Assembly: GCF_900156605.1 (NCBI RefSeq) | Contig: NZ_FTOA01000004.1 | Span: 496,001 to 560,000, forward strand | DNA: 64,000 bases | Direction of reading: 5' to 3' | Origin: Insolitispirillum peregrinum | Lineage (GTDB): Bacteria; Pseudomonadota; Alphaproteobacteria; Rhodospirillales; Rhodospirillaceae | Part shown: positions 33,275-42,015 of the stretch, in pieces | Layout of the letters: the number at the start of each line of letters is the position of its first letter | How positions within the stretch are numbered: position 1 is the first letter of the stretch | The notes under the pieces: generated by a model | Told to the model about the DNA's origin: nothing | What the model saw: only the letters and a program-made list of their open reading frames with translations | The model's database searches: none | Translations under genes and position numbers: made by a program

Positions 33275-34753
33275 TTACTGGACAATCTCGCCCAGCCGGT
33301 CAAAGCTGAACGGGGCTTCGGTCAGCACGCCGAACCAGTGGGTTACCTGCTTGCGCAGGGCCGGGGTGTCGATCGAGCGGCCCCAGAATGCCGGTTCCTG
33401 CAGATAGGCGGCCACCATCGCCGCCACACCGTCGCTGCCCTGATCCAGTGCGGCAATGGCGGTGATGCGGGCCAGAATCTCCGGTGCATCCCGTGGCGGC
33501 AGGGTCTCGGCAGCCGGGAAGCGGCCGAGGTAGAACACCAGCCACGCCGCCAGCGACAGCGACAGCAGGCGCGGGTACGAGCCGAATTCCTCGGCGTAGC
33601 CCAGCAGGCGGTCAAGGTCGCGGGTCTGGTACTTCACCAGCCCGTTCAGGCTGATGTCGTGCCACAGGTGGCGGATGTAGGGATTGCGGAAACGGCGCAG
33701 TACGGCGTCGGCGAAGTCCTGCAGCTCGGCCTTTGGCAGGGACAGCAGCGGGATGATTTCCTCGCCCAGCAGACGATCGAGGAAGCGCGCCCCCACCGGG
33801 TTGGTCACCGACTCGCCCACCGTCGCAATACCGGCCAACATCGCCAGCGGGCACAGCGCGGTGTGCGCCCCGTTGAGGATCGCCACCTTGCGCGCCTTGT
33901 AGGGGGTCACATCGTCGGTGATGATCGTCCCGGCATCATACTGCCCCAGCGGCAGGCGCAAGTCCGGCATCCCCGGCTTGCGTTCGATCACCAGCAGGTG
34001 GAACAGCTCGCCGGTGGTCATGAACAGGTCGTCATAGCCCAGTTCGGCGCGCAGGGCGTCGGCGTCGGCACGCGGGAAGCCCGGAACGATGCGGTCAACC
34101 AGTGTGTTGTAAAAGGCATTGTGCTGCTCGACCCAGGCAATGAAGCCCGGCTCCAGCGACCATTCGGCAGCGTGCTGCAACACGATCCGGCGCAGCTCGT
34201 CGCCGTTGTGGTCGATCAGCTCGCAGGCCAGCAACTGCAGGCCCGTTTCCGGCGCACCGCCAAAGTGTTTCCAGCGTTCATGCAGATAGCGCGTCACCTT
34301 CGCCGGGAACGACACTGGCGGCGCATCGCCATAGGCCACCGTCGGCACATAGGCGATCCCGGCGTCGGTGGTATTCGACACCATCACCGTGATCTCGGGA
34401 GTGCGGGCCAGGTCCAGCACCGCCTCCCACTCGCTGTGCGCCGACAGTTCACGGCGAATGCAGCCGACCAGCCGGGACTCCGACACCGCCGTGCCGCTGT
34501 CATCGACCCCGCGCGACAGCACGGTATAGAGGCCGTCCTGTTCATTGAGAGTATGCGGCATGCCCCCGGCGATCGGGCGCACCACCACCACCCCCCAGTC
34601 GGCTCCGGTGGCTTCGTTCAGGCGGTCCACTTTCCAGTCAAAGAACGCACGCAGAAAGTTGCCTTCCCCGAACTGGATGATGCGCGGGGTCGGGCGGGCT
34701 TTGCCCTGCGCCACCGGCAGGGCGGCACTCAGGCGGGGGAAGGTCGTCGTCAT
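33275..34753 (-). CDS. uxaB: UxaB, tagaturonate reductase (altronate oxidoreductase)
   Basis: The ATG at 34753 (MTTTFPRL) has AAGGA nine bases upstream; upstream codons are repeat DNA. The 492-residue protein belongs to the mannitol dehydrogenase superfamily: IIQFGEGNFLRAFFDWKVD at the N-terminus (NAD site), VVVVRPI, SNTTDAGI, and the C-terminal domain with KVAILNGAHTALCPLAMLAG, an altronate oxidoreductase signature rather than mannonate. It reduces D-tagaturonate to D-altronate. It lies downstream of uxaA on the minus strand with repeat DNA between them. Confidence 0.88.
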   Translation of the reverse strand: MTTTFPRLSAALPVAQGKARPTPRIIQFGEGNFLRAFFDWKVDRLNEATGADWGVVVVRPIAGGMPHTLNEQDGLYTVLSRGVDDSGTAVSESRLVGCIRRELSAHSEWEAVLDLARTPEITVMVSNTTDAGIAYVPTVAYGDAPPVSFPAKVTRYLHERWKHFGGAPETGLQLLACELIDHNGDELRRIVLQHAAEWSLEPGFIAWVEQHNAFYNTLVDRIVPGFPRADADALRAELGYDDLFMTTGELFHLLVIERKPGMPDLRLPLGQYDAGTIITDDVTPYKARKVAILNGAHTALCPLAMLAGIATVGESVTNPVGARFLDRLLGEEIIPLLSLPKAELQDFADAVLRRFRNPYIRHLWHDISLNGLVKYQTRDLDRLLGYAEEFGSYPRLLSLSLAAWLVFYLGRFPAAETLPPRDAPEILARITAIAALDQGSDGVAAMVAAYLQEPAFWGRSIDTPALRKQVTHWFGVLTEAPFSFDRLGEIVQ

Positions 34754-34782
34754 GGACGGGGTATCCTTTTGGCAGAAATACT

Positions 34783-35075
34783 TAGACCAGCGTGCGTTAA
34801 ACCTCACGCAACAGGACACGACAATAAGGTTTAAAGAGCGGGCTGCCGCCCGAACCGCTCGGGGCCTGAGGCCCCGAACCCCCATTTTTTTTCTTTTATG
34901 ATCAAAGGAATGGGGTCTGGGGCCTAAGGGCCCCAGCGAGGTGTGGAGCAGCGCTCCACGTCCTTGTTTCCTTACTGTCGCGTACCGTGACCTGACGCAG
35001 GCATGCTGGTCTCACATTTTGATTTGTCGCATTGTTTTCGCGAAAACCGGTTCCCGCTTTTCGCACAATGCTCTA
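34783..35075. repeat. Repeat B split by an inserted repeat C
   Basis: The left part of repeat B (34783-34810, TAGACCAGCGTGCG...) and the right part (34990-35075, ...ACAATGCTCTA) are separated by 179 bases of repeat C. C carries GGGGCC/GGCCCC stems, a T-run and the TTTTATGATCAAAGGAATGG core. ACCTCACGCA (34801-34810) and ACCTGACGCA (34990-34999) flank C like a target-site duplication. The right end of B supplies the uxaA stop codon. Confidence 0.75.
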
Positions 35076-36560
35076 AAGCGTCACGCCGGACTTGAAGATC
35101 ACAACTTCCTGCGCACCGTTCTTTTCGTTGCGCGCAAAATCGCCGCTGGCGACGGCCAGAATGGCGTCGATGAAGGCGGGCAGCATCTCGTTGACCGTCG
35201 ATGTGCCTTCGGCAATCGGACCGGCGTTGAAGTCCATCCAGTGCGGCTTTTTGTCGAACAACGGCGAGTTGGTGGCGATTTTCATCGTCGGCACAATGCC
35301 ACCCAGCGGCGTACCGCGTCCGGTGGTGAACAGTTCCAGATGGCAGCCCGCCGCCGCCAGCGCGGTCACCGCCACCCCGTCATTGCCCGGAGCCTCCAGC
35401 AGGGTCAGGCCCGGCTTGCGGATACGATGGGCATAGCGGATCACGTCGCGCACCAGCGCCTTGCCTGCCTTCTGGGTGCAGCCGAGCGACTTTTCTTCCA
35501 GCGTGCTGATGCCCCCGGCCTTGTTGCCCGGCGAGGGGTTTTCATAGATCGGCTGGTCGTGGCGGATGAAGTAATCCTTGAAGTCGTTGATCAGGTGCAC
35601 GATGTCGTTGAACACCTCGGGCGTTTCCGCCCGCTCCATCAACAGATGCTCGGCTCCGAACATCTCGGGGACTTCGGTCAGCACTGTTGCGCCACCGTGG
35701 GCACACAGCCAGTCGGAAAAAGCCCCCAGCAGCGGGTTGGCAGTAATCCCCGACAAACCGTCCGAGCCGCCGCACTTCAGGCCCACCCGCAGGCGGTCAA
35801 CGCCAACCGGCTGCCGCTGATCGGTCTGCATGATCGCCGCCAGCTCGCCCATCGCCGTCAGGGCGGCGTCAAGCTCGTCTTCGACCTCCTGCGTCACCAG
35901 ATAGCGCAGGCGTTGCGGGTCGGGATGTTCAAACCCGGCCTGAAACAGGGCGCGGGTGTTGTTTTCACAGCCCAGCCCCATCACCAGCACCCCACCGGCG
36001 TTGGGGTGGATCGCCAGCGCGCGCAGGATGTTGCGGGTGTTGTCCAGATCATCGCCCAATTGCGAACAGCCATAGGGATGTTCCAGCACCAGCACCCGCG
36101 ACCCGGCAGGCAGCGCGCCGGTGGCCTCAAAGGTCTTGGCGGCGTTGCGGGCCAGACCGTTGATGCAGCCGACCAGCGGAATAATCCACAGGTCGTTGCG
36201 GATGCCGATTTCCCCATTGCTGCGCACAAAGGCCGGGAAGGTCGGCATCGTGCCGTCACCGACCAGCGGGTCATCCTGCGCCCCGTCATACTGATAGTCT
36301 TCCACTCCCCCCAGAGTGGTCTTGATGTTGTGGGCGTGGACATGCGCCCCGGCAGCAATCGGCACAATCGCCTTGCCGATCACCCCGCCGTACTTGATCA
36401 CCCGCTGGTCCACCGCGTGATCGACCAGCGCCAGCTTGTGACCGCGCGGGATGTCATCCAGCAGGGTCAGACCCAGCGCGGGCAGGACCGTGCCCTTGTC
36501 CAGCGGCTCGAGGGCCACCACAACGGTATCGGCGGGATTGATTTTGATATACTGCGCCAT
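35073..36560 (-). CDS. uxaA: UxaA, altronate dehydratase
   Basis: A 495-residue full-length altronate dehydratase: N-terminal SAF domain (VVVALEPLDKGTVLP, AGAHVHAHNIKTTLG) followed by the catalytic iron-binding region with PLVGCINGLARN, LEHPYGCSQLGDD, MGLGCENNTRALF and LKCGGSDGLSGITANPLLG. It dehydrates D-altronate to 2-keto-3-deoxygluconate, the substrate of the kdgK product at 42 kb. The TAG stop at 35075-35073 lies in the terminal TAGAGCA of repeat B, so the last codons may have been altered by the repeat's insertion. The order dctM, uxaA, uxaB suggests one transcript. Confidence 0.9.
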   Translation of the reverse strand: MAQYIKINPADTVVVALEPLDKGTVLPALGLTLLDDIPRGHKLALVDHAVDQRVIKYGGVIGKAIVPIAAGAHVHAHNIKTTLGGVEDYQYDGAQDDPLVGDGTMPTFPAFVRSNGEIGIRNDLWIIPLVGCINGLARNAAKTFEATGALPAGSRVLVLEHPYGCSQLGDDLDNTRNILRALAIHPNAGGVLVMGLGCENNTRALFQAGFEHPDPQRLRYLVTQEVEDELDAALTAMGELAAIMQTDQRQPVGVDRLRVGLKCGGSDGLSGITANPLLGAFSDWLCAHGGATVLTEVPEMFGAEHLLMERAETPEVFNDIVHLINDFKDYFIRHDQPIYENPSPGNKAGGISTLEEKSLGCTQKAGKALVRDVIRYAHRIRKPGLTLLEAPGNDGVAVTALAAAGCHLELFTTGRGTPLGGIVPTMKIATNSPLFDKKPHWMDFNAGPIAEGTSTVNEMLPAFIDAILAVASGDFARNEKNGAQEVVIFKSGVTL

Positions 36561-36623
36561 CGGAAGATCTTTCGCTTACAGCACGTCAGGGGGGAGGAAA
36601 AACCGCAGGTGTCCCGAAGCCGA

Positions 36624-37898
36624 TCAATGCACCAGCAACAGCGACAACTCGGGCACAAAGGTGATCAGCAGCAAGGCCAGCAGCAGGGCGAGGAACAGCG
36701 GTGCCCCCTGCTTGAGGAAGTCAACGATCTTCACCTTCGCCAGATTGCACACCAGCAACATCACCGTACCGACCGGCGGCGTCAGGCAGCCGACGGCCAG
36801 ATTGACGATCACGATGATCCCGAAATGCACCGGGTCGATGCCGAAATGGGCCACCGTCGGCATCATCAACGGTACCAGCACGATCAGGATGGCGTTGCCT
36901 TCGACCAGCATCCCCAACAGCAACAGCAGCAGGTTGATCACCAGCAGGAACACATACTTGTTGTCGGTCAGCGAGGTGATGTAGACCGCCATCTGCTGCG
37001 CCGCCTGTTCCAGCGACAGGATCCACGCCAGCGCCGAGCTGGCCATGATCACCAGCATCACCGAGGCGGTTGACTTGAAGGTCTCGGTCAGGGCGTGCGA
37101 GACGTGCCCAAGGCGCATTTCGCGGTAAATCACAAAGCCGATCAGCAGCACCACACCCACCGCCACCGCTCCGGCTTCGGTCGGGGTAAAGATGTTCAGA
37201 CGAATGCCGCCAATGATCGACACGATCAGCACCAGCACCGGCCAGGCATCCAGCAGGGTCCGGCGGGTTTCGCTGCGGGTCGGCCAGGTTTCACGCGCCG
37301 GTTTGTAGCCGCGCTTTTTCGACACGATATAGATGGTGACCATCAGCATCGCCGACATCAGCAGGCCCGGCACCACCCCGGCCATGAACATCGAGCCAAT
37401 CGACACATCGGCCACCAGCGCATAGATGATCAGCGCAATGCCCGGCGGGATGATCGGGGTGATCAACGCCCCCGAAGCGGTCACGGCGGCGGCAAAGGCA
37501 CGATTATAGCCGCTGCGCTCCATTTCCGGCACCAGCATGCGGGTCAGCATGGCGCAATCGGCGAGGTTCGAGGCACTGACCCCACCCAGCAGGGTGCTGA
37601 GCATCACGTTGGTCAACGCCATGCCGCCGGTCAGTTTGCCGACCAGCAGATCGGCCACCTTCAGCATCCGGCGCGCCACCCCGGTGTATTCCATCAGCGT
37701 GCCGAGCAGGATGAAGAACGGAATCGCCAGCAGGGACATGTTCTGCGACGCCCCGATCAGACGCTGGATGGCGATTTGATCCGGGAAGCGGCTGAAGAAG
37801 ATAAAGTACGCCAGCACGGCGGCGATGATCGCCACGTACAGGCGCATGTTGAGGGCAAACAGCCCCAGCATCAGGATGATGATAACCGGCCAGGACAT
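36624..37898 (-). CDS. dctM: TRAP transporter large permease (DctM)
   Basis: A 424-residue membrane protein with about twelve segments and TRAP-L hallmarks: IPFFILLGTLMEYTGVARRML, AVTASGALITPIIPPGIALIIYA and VNLAVGCLTPPVGTVMLLVCNLA. It is the ion-driven transport subunit. It overlaps dctQ by a shared base (TGATG). The context with uxaA, uxaB and an LgoD-like dehydrogenase points to a sugar acid as substrate. Confidence 0.92.
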   Translation of the reverse strand: MSWPVIIILMLGLFALNMRLYVAIIAAVLAYFIFFSRFPDQIAIQRLIGASQNMSLLAIPFFILLGTLMEYTGVARRMLKVADLLVGKLTGGMALTNVMLSTLLGGVSASNLADCAMLTRMLVPEMERSGYNRAFAAAVTASGALITPIIPPGIALIIYALVADVSIGSMFMAGVVPGLLMSAMLMVTIYIVSKKRGYKPARETWPTRSETRRTLLDAWPVLVLIVSIIGGIRLNIFTPTEAGAVAVGVVLLIGFVIYREMRLGHVSHALTETFKSTASVMLVIMASSALAWILSLEQAAQQMAVYITSLTDNKYVFLLVINLLLLLLGMLVEGNAILIVLVPLMMPTVAHFGIDPVHFGIIVIVNLAVGCLTPPVGTVMLLVCNLAKVKIVDFLKQGAPLFLALLLALLLITFVPELSLLLVH

Positions 37899-38365
37899 CA
37901 GTGGTCTCCCCGCAGCAGAGTTCGCAGATCACGCAGCATTTTCGCCAGCAGGAACACCACGATCCCCACCGAGCCAACCGGATAGGCGAGGTCAATCCAG
38001 AACCACGAAAACTGTAAAACGCCGGTCAGCTTGGACTCGGCAGCCTTGGCCAGCAGCCAGCCCAGCCAGGCGCCATAGCCCAGAATGGCCACCGACAGGC
38101 CCGTGACCACCAGCGACACCGCCGCCTGAACCCGGGGCGGCAGGACATCAACCAGCACCGGAATGGTCAGATGCTGATCGTCGCGTTCGGTAACGATCGC
38201 CCCGATCATCACGATCCAGATCATCAGCAGGCCGGAGACTTCTTCCGTCCAGTGGAACGGTGCATCAAAGACGTAGCGGGCGATCACCGCCGCAATCGTC
38301 ATCAGCACCAAGGCAGCCAGAGCCGAACCGGCTATGGCAGTTGCCATACGATTGATCACACCCAT
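37898..38365 (-). CDS. dctQ: TRAP transporter small permease (DctQ)
   Basis: The ATG at 38365 (MGVINRMATAI) gives 155 residues with four membrane segments and the DctQ pattern FHWTEEVSGLLMIWIVMIGA; codons upstream of that ATG lie in a hairpin region. It couples the binding protein and the large permease. It lies between dctP and dctM in the usual P-Q-M order on the minus strand. Confidence 0.88.
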   Translation of the reverse strand: MGVINRMATAIAGSALAALVLMTIAAVIARYVFDAPFHWTEEVSGLLMIWIVMIGAIVTERDDQHLTIPVLVDVLPPRVQAAVSLVVTGLSVAILGYGAWLGWLLAKAAESKLTGVLQFSWFWIDLAYPVGSVGIVVFLLAKMLRDLRTLLRGDH

Positions 38366-38381
38366 GGTGTTTACCCCGGAG

Positions 38382-38403
38382 GGGTGACCCCAAGGGGCCA
38401 CCC
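38382..38403 (-). promoter_or_regulatory. Stem-loop between dctP and dctQ
   Basis: GGGTGACCCC-AA-GGGGCCACCC, 9 of 10 pairs, with no T-tract. It lies between the binding-protein gene and the permease genes, where such stems often protect the binding-protein message or limit read-through. The function is inferred. Confidence 0.5.
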
Positions 38404-38518
38404 ACCTGTTGTTTGTTGTGCGGAAAATGCTGGTCAAGAACCCGTTGAGCGGGCGCTGGCACAGCCAGCCATCTGACCGGGGCGGTTCAGGAGACCGCAA
38501 CCACGCCCATCACAGGCC

Positions 38519-39496
38519 TTATTTCAGCTGCTGCTGAATGGTGTCATACAGACCCGGCGACCACTTGGGGAACTGGGTGTAGACAACCTTGGTCACATCC
38601 TTGAACTTTGCCACCTCCGGTTCGATCACCGTCACACCGGCGGCCTTCATCTTCTCGATCAGCTCGGCGTCCTGCTCGGCGGAAACCTTCTGGCTGTACA
38701 GACCGGCCTGATAACCGGTTTCTTCCAGCAGGGTCACCACGTCAGCCGGCAGGGTCTTGAAATAGGCTTCGCCGCCCAGCCAGATCGAGGTGTTGGTCAG
38801 ATAGCCGACCTTGCTCAGGAACTTGGCTTCTTCGTGCAGCTTGGCGCCGTACAGCACCGACACCGGGTTTTCCACCCCGTCAATCAGGCCGGTGGTCAGC
38901 GCCGGATAGACGTCAGCCAGCGGCATCGGGGTGGCGGTCGCGCCCATCGCCTCGATGGTCTTGATCTGCATCACGTTGTTCGGAACGCGGATCTTCAGGC
39001 CCTTCATGTCGTCCGGGGTGCGGATCGGCTTTTTCGCCAGAATGTGCCGCACACCATACAGGTAGTTGGACAGCACCACATGGATGCCCTTGGCCTTCAG
39101 GGCTTCCTTTTTCTGCAGGTACCACGGGCTTTCATAAATCTTGAACAGCTTTTCCGGGCTGTCGCTGAGGTAGGGGCCGAACAGGATGCCCAAGTCCGGG
39201 TCATAGTCCTGCAGGAAACCGACGTCGGCGATGGTGATGACGTTCATCCCCATCATTGCCTGTTCCATCACGTCCTTTTTGGCCCCCAGCTGTGAGCTGG
39301 GATAGAGCTTCAGCGCGACCTTGCCGCCGCTTTTTTCGGCCACCAGATCGGCCCAGTAATGCATGACCTTGTCGAGCGGTTCGCCCGGATTGTTTTCATA
39401 GGCCACCATCACTTCGGTTGTCGGGGCCGCATTGGCTCCGCCCACACCGGTCATCATCGCCAACGCGGTCAGCGCCGCACACAGCATCCGTTTCAT
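38519..39496 (-). CDS. dctP: TRAP transporter periplasmic binding protein (DctP)
   Basis: A 325-residue protein from ATG 39496 with a strong AGGAGG upstream and a signal peptide (MKRMLCAALTALAMM, cleavage near ANAAPT). The DctP-family ligand-binding pattern is present: IRTPDDMKGLKIRVPNN with the conserved arginine that binds the substrate carboxylate, and GLIDGVENPVSVL. A uronate, aldonate or related acid is the likely ligand from its neighbours; L-galactonate is the best guess. Confidence 0.9.
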   Translation of the reverse strand: MKRMLCAALTALAMMTGVGGANAAPTTEVMVAYENNPGEPLDKVMHYWADLVAEKSGGKVALKLYPSSQLGAKKDVMEQAMMGMNVITIADVGFLQDYDPDLGILFGPYLSDSPEKLFKIYESPWYLQKKEALKAKGIHVVLSNYLYGVRHILAKKPIRTPDDMKGLKIRVPNNVMQIKTIEAMGATATPMPLADVYPALTTGLIDGVENPVSVLYGAKLHEEAKFLSKVGYLTNTSIWLGGEAYFKTLPADVVTLLEETGYQAGLYSQKVSAEQDAELIEKMKAAGVTVIEPEVAKFKDVTKVVYTQFPKWSPGLYDTIQQQLK

Positions 39497-39712
39497 TGCG
39501 TTCCTCCTGTTTCTTCTGTCAATCGGGCGCTTGCCCCGCCCCATCGGTCTCACTGCGTGGTGGCTGCGCCACCAGTCTCGGACGATGGCCGGAAGAATCG
39601 GCCCGGCAGGGGAGATCCCCGGTCCGGTCGTCATGCCAATTCACCCGCCATCCTGTACATGCCAGCAGGCAGGAGATGACCCTCCCCCCGCCTGCGTAGA
39701 GGCATGCTGTTT

Positions 39713-40732
39713 TTACAGCTCGATCATCAGCTTGAGGGTGGTTTCACGCTCGGCCACCCAGTACGGCAGGGCCTGATCGGCTTCGGCGAACGGGAACACC
39801 TTGGTGATCATGTCATCGGGCGGCGTGCTCAGGGATTCCAGATAGGCAATCACCGCCTGAAAATCAGCCATCGTCGCATTGCGCGAGCCCAGAATGTCCA
39901 GTTCCTTGAGGTTGAACAGCTGGGTCTTGTAGGTCACCGGCTCCTTGGCATAGCCGATGTAGACCACCCGACCGGTGAAGGCCACCATGTCAATCGCCTG
40001 AGTGAAGGTCAGCGGCAGGCCCACGGCTTCGATCACCACATCCGGGCCATCGTTGCCGGTCAGCTCGGCCACCCGCGCCAACACGTCTTCGCTGCCCGCA
40101 TCAATCACCGCGCTGGCGCCATAGCGGGTGGCGATGTCCAGCTTGGCGGCGCCGACATCGACGGCAATCACCCGTGCGCCACGGTGCACCGCACCGGCAA
40201 TCGCCCCCATGCCGATCATGCCGCAGCCCAGCACGACCACCGTGTCGTCCTTGCTGACCCGGCCACGATCGACCGCATGGAAGCCCACCGACAGCGGCTC
40301 GACCAGCGCCAGATGGCGCGGTGCCAGCGTGGTGTTCAGGATCACCTTGCCATGGGGCAGAACGATGTATTCCGCCAGACCGCCTTCCTGCTGCACGCCC
40401 AGCGTCCGGTTGCCACGGCAGGCGTTCACCCGGCCACGACGGCACGACGGGCAGGTGCCGCAACTGGTGTAGGGCATGACAATGCAACGGCTGCCAATGG
40501 CGAATTCAGCCGGAACGCCCTCGCCCACCGCCGCGATTTCCCCGCCGATTTCATGCCCCGGAATGCGCGGCAGGCTGACCAGTGGATTCAGACCCTTGAA
40601 GGTGTTGAGGTCGCTGCCGCACAGGGCAACGTGGCGCACCGCCACCAGCACTTCGCCGGGGCCGGGAACGGGTTGGGCAATATCGTGGAAAACACAGCTG
40701 TTTTCGCCTGCAATCATCAAGGCTTTCATCAT
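39713..40732 (-). CDS. Zinc-dependent dehydrogenase, LgoD-like (L-galactonate 5-dehydrogenase)
   Basis: A 339-residue medium-chain dehydrogenase with AAGGAT before ATG 40732. It has the catalytic zinc ligands (CGSD and GHEIGGEI), the structural zinc lobe with four cysteines (CGTCPSCRRGRVNAC) and the NAD motif VVVLGCGMIGMGA. Blocks such as LGVQQEGGLAEY and ILGSRNATMADF resemble E. coli LgoD (YjjN), which oxidises L-galactonate to D-tagaturonate. That product is the substrate of UxaB, in the same gene group. Other polyol or threonine dehydrogenases of the family are alternatives. Confidence 0.7.
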   Translation of the reverse strand: MMKALMIAGENSCVFHDIAQPVPGPGEVLVAVRHVALCGSDLNTFKGLNPLVSLPRIPGHEIGGEIAAVGEGVPAEFAIGSRCIVMPYTSCGTCPSCRRGRVNACRGNRTLGVQQEGGLAEYIVLPHGKVILNTTLAPRHLALVEPLSVGFHAVDRGRVSKDDTVVVLGCGMIGMGAIAGAVHRGARVIAVDVGAAKLDIATRYGASAVIDAGSEDVLARVAELTGNDGPDVVIEAVGLPLTFTQAIDMVAFTGRVVYIGYAKEPVTYKTQLFNLKELDILGSRNATMADFQAVIAYLESLSTPPDDMITKVFPFAEADQALPYWVAERETTLKLMIEL

Positions 40733-40766
40733 GGTATCCTTACGCGGTCACGGCGTGGAAAGGCGG

Positions 40767-41462
40767 TCAGACAGAGGGGCGGGTATGGGCGGTTTCCTGA
40801 TCCAGCACCTTGGCACTGAAGCGGAAATGGTCTTCGCAGGCATCGCGCAACAGCCGGTAGGAACGGGCCTTGAGGGCGTCGATGATGCTACGGTGATGGT
40901 TGCTGGTGGTGCTTTCCAGACCCCGGTTGCTCTTGCCGATTTCGAGGTAATACATCAGCGGCTGAGCCATCGCCTCGTACAGCTTGGCCAGGATCACGTT
41001 GCGGGACGCCACCACCAGCATCGCGTGGAACCGAAAGTCGGCTTCGGCCGCTTCGCGGATGGTCGGGGCTTGCTCCATCAGCAGTGCACAGCGCTCCAGA
41101 TCGCGGATTTCGTCGTCGGTGATGTGATCCACCACCTCGGGCAGCGTGCCGATTTCGATCAGGCGACGGAAATGCAGCACATCGTTGTAGGCCTGCGGGC
41201 TGCGGTCAAACATCTGGCTGACGATGCGGAACATCGCCTCGGCATCGGGGGCGCGCACACGCGGGCCGCGCTGGGTCTTTTCCACCAGCCCATAGGCTTC
41301 GAGGAAAATCACCACCTCGCGGATGGTGTTGCGGCTGACCCCGAACCGTTCGGCCAGCAGGCGTTCATTGGGCAGCAGGTCACCGGGGTGGTACTGTTCG
41401 ACCAGCTCCAGCCGCAGCCGCTCAAAAATCGTTTTGACTGTCGAGGTTGCTGTCCCGGACAT
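40767..41462 (-). CDS. GntR-family (FadR subfamily) regulator of the sugar-acid operon
   Basis: About 231 residues from ATG 41462; a GTG two codons upstream is possible. It has the N-terminal winged helix (GDLLPNERLLAERFGVSRNTIREVVIFLEAYGLVE) and an all-helical C-terminal FCD domain with conserved histidines (DFRFHAMLV, NHHRSIIDAL). It is 34 bases upstream of the LgoD-like gene on the same strand. Two GGTCC-N7-GGACC palindromes upstream are good candidates for its operators. It likely responds to a sugar acid such as tagaturonate or galactonate. Confidence 0.88.
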   Translation of the reverse strand: MSGTATSTVKTIFERLRLELVEQYHPGDLLPNERLLAERFGVSRNTIREVVIFLEAYGLVEKTQRGPRVRAPDAEAMFRIVSQMFDRSPQAYNDVLHFRRLIEIGTLPEVVDHITDDEIRDLERCALLMEQAPTIREAAEADFRFHAMLVVASRNVILAKLYEAMAQPLMYYLEIGKSNRGLESTTSNHHRSIIDALKARSYRLLRDACEDHFRFSAKVLDQETAHTRPSV

Positions 41463-41491
41463 GACCACCCATTCCCCATGTTTTGATTTTG

Positions 41492-41508
41492 GGTCCTATT
41501 ATTGGACC
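41492..41508. promoter_or_regulatory. Operator-like palindrome GGTCC-N7-GGACC (proximal)
   Basis: GGTCC (41492-41496), seven A/T bases, GGACC (41504-41508), 30 bases upstream of the GntR gene. It has the same halves and spacing as the perfect palindrome at 41788, so the two probably bind the same regulator. Confidence 0.65.
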
Positions 41509-41787
41509 TTATGGAGCGGATGGTATCACCGGCACCAAAGCGGCAAAATCGCAAACTCCGGAAGAACGTCTGTTTTTGCAGGTGCGAAGGTTTTGCGACA
41601 GATCGTTGACACAGGTTGAAATGGCCGACCAATCAGTCATTAACATAATGATATAAAATATTTTCATTCTGTTTCTTTCCCGGAGGCTCTTCCGGGAAAC
41701 AATCGTTTTCAGGCCCCGCGAGGGTGCATCGCACACAAACGATCGTCAACAGTCGCAAACAATACCATATTAAAATAATATTCTTTT

Positions 41788-41808
41788 TTGGTCCAATCAT
41801 TGGACCAA
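41788..41808. promoter_or_regulatory. Operator-like perfect palindrome (distal)
   Basis: TTGGTCCAAT, a central C, then its exact complement: a 21 bp perfect palindrome, extendable by one more A/T pair. It shares the GGTCC-N7-GGACC core with 41492-41508. A FadR-type GntR dimer is the likely ligand. It is about 325 bases upstream of the gntR gene. Confidence 0.7.
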
Positions 41809-41954
41809 ATGACCGGGGAGAAAACCAGAGGCAGGATTATTTTATGTCGTGAAAATGGGCTTTTGGTACACATTTGCCATCAAATCATGGTTGCACCGAA
41901 TCGGGAGCGTTTTTTGCGTCTTTCATCGGTTGGACAACAGGACCATTTCTCCAT

Positions 41955-42002
41955 AAAAACGGGGAGGTCAAAAGCGCATTTGCCGCCCTTTTGACCTCCC
42001 CG
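41955..42002 (-). terminator. Intrinsic terminator of the eda-kdgK operon
   Basis: A perfect 15 bp stem (41960-41974 with 41988-42002) with a 13-base loop, followed on the minus strand by T5. It begins 13 bases after the kdgK stop. Confidence 0.9.
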
Positions 42003-42015
42003 GTTCAGTGACCAT

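Larger units (their letters stand above)
41509..42015. other. Intergenic region between gntR and kdgK
   Basis: About 500 bases, A/T-rich. It contains a perfect 9 bp stem (TTTCCCGGA 41676-41684 with TCCGGGAAA 41691-41699), the distal operator at 41788-41808 and the kdgK terminator. Short frames here (75 codons on the minus strand, 68 on the plus) have no supporting features. Confidence 0.5.

Noticed and set aside
34941-37073. 710-codon plus-strand open frame
   Set aside because: Antisense to uxaA and dctM and begins in repeat DNA; no family features.
41788-41994. 68-codon plus-strand frame upstream of gntR
   Set aside because: Starts inside the palindromic operator and ends in the kdgK terminator; no ribosome site.
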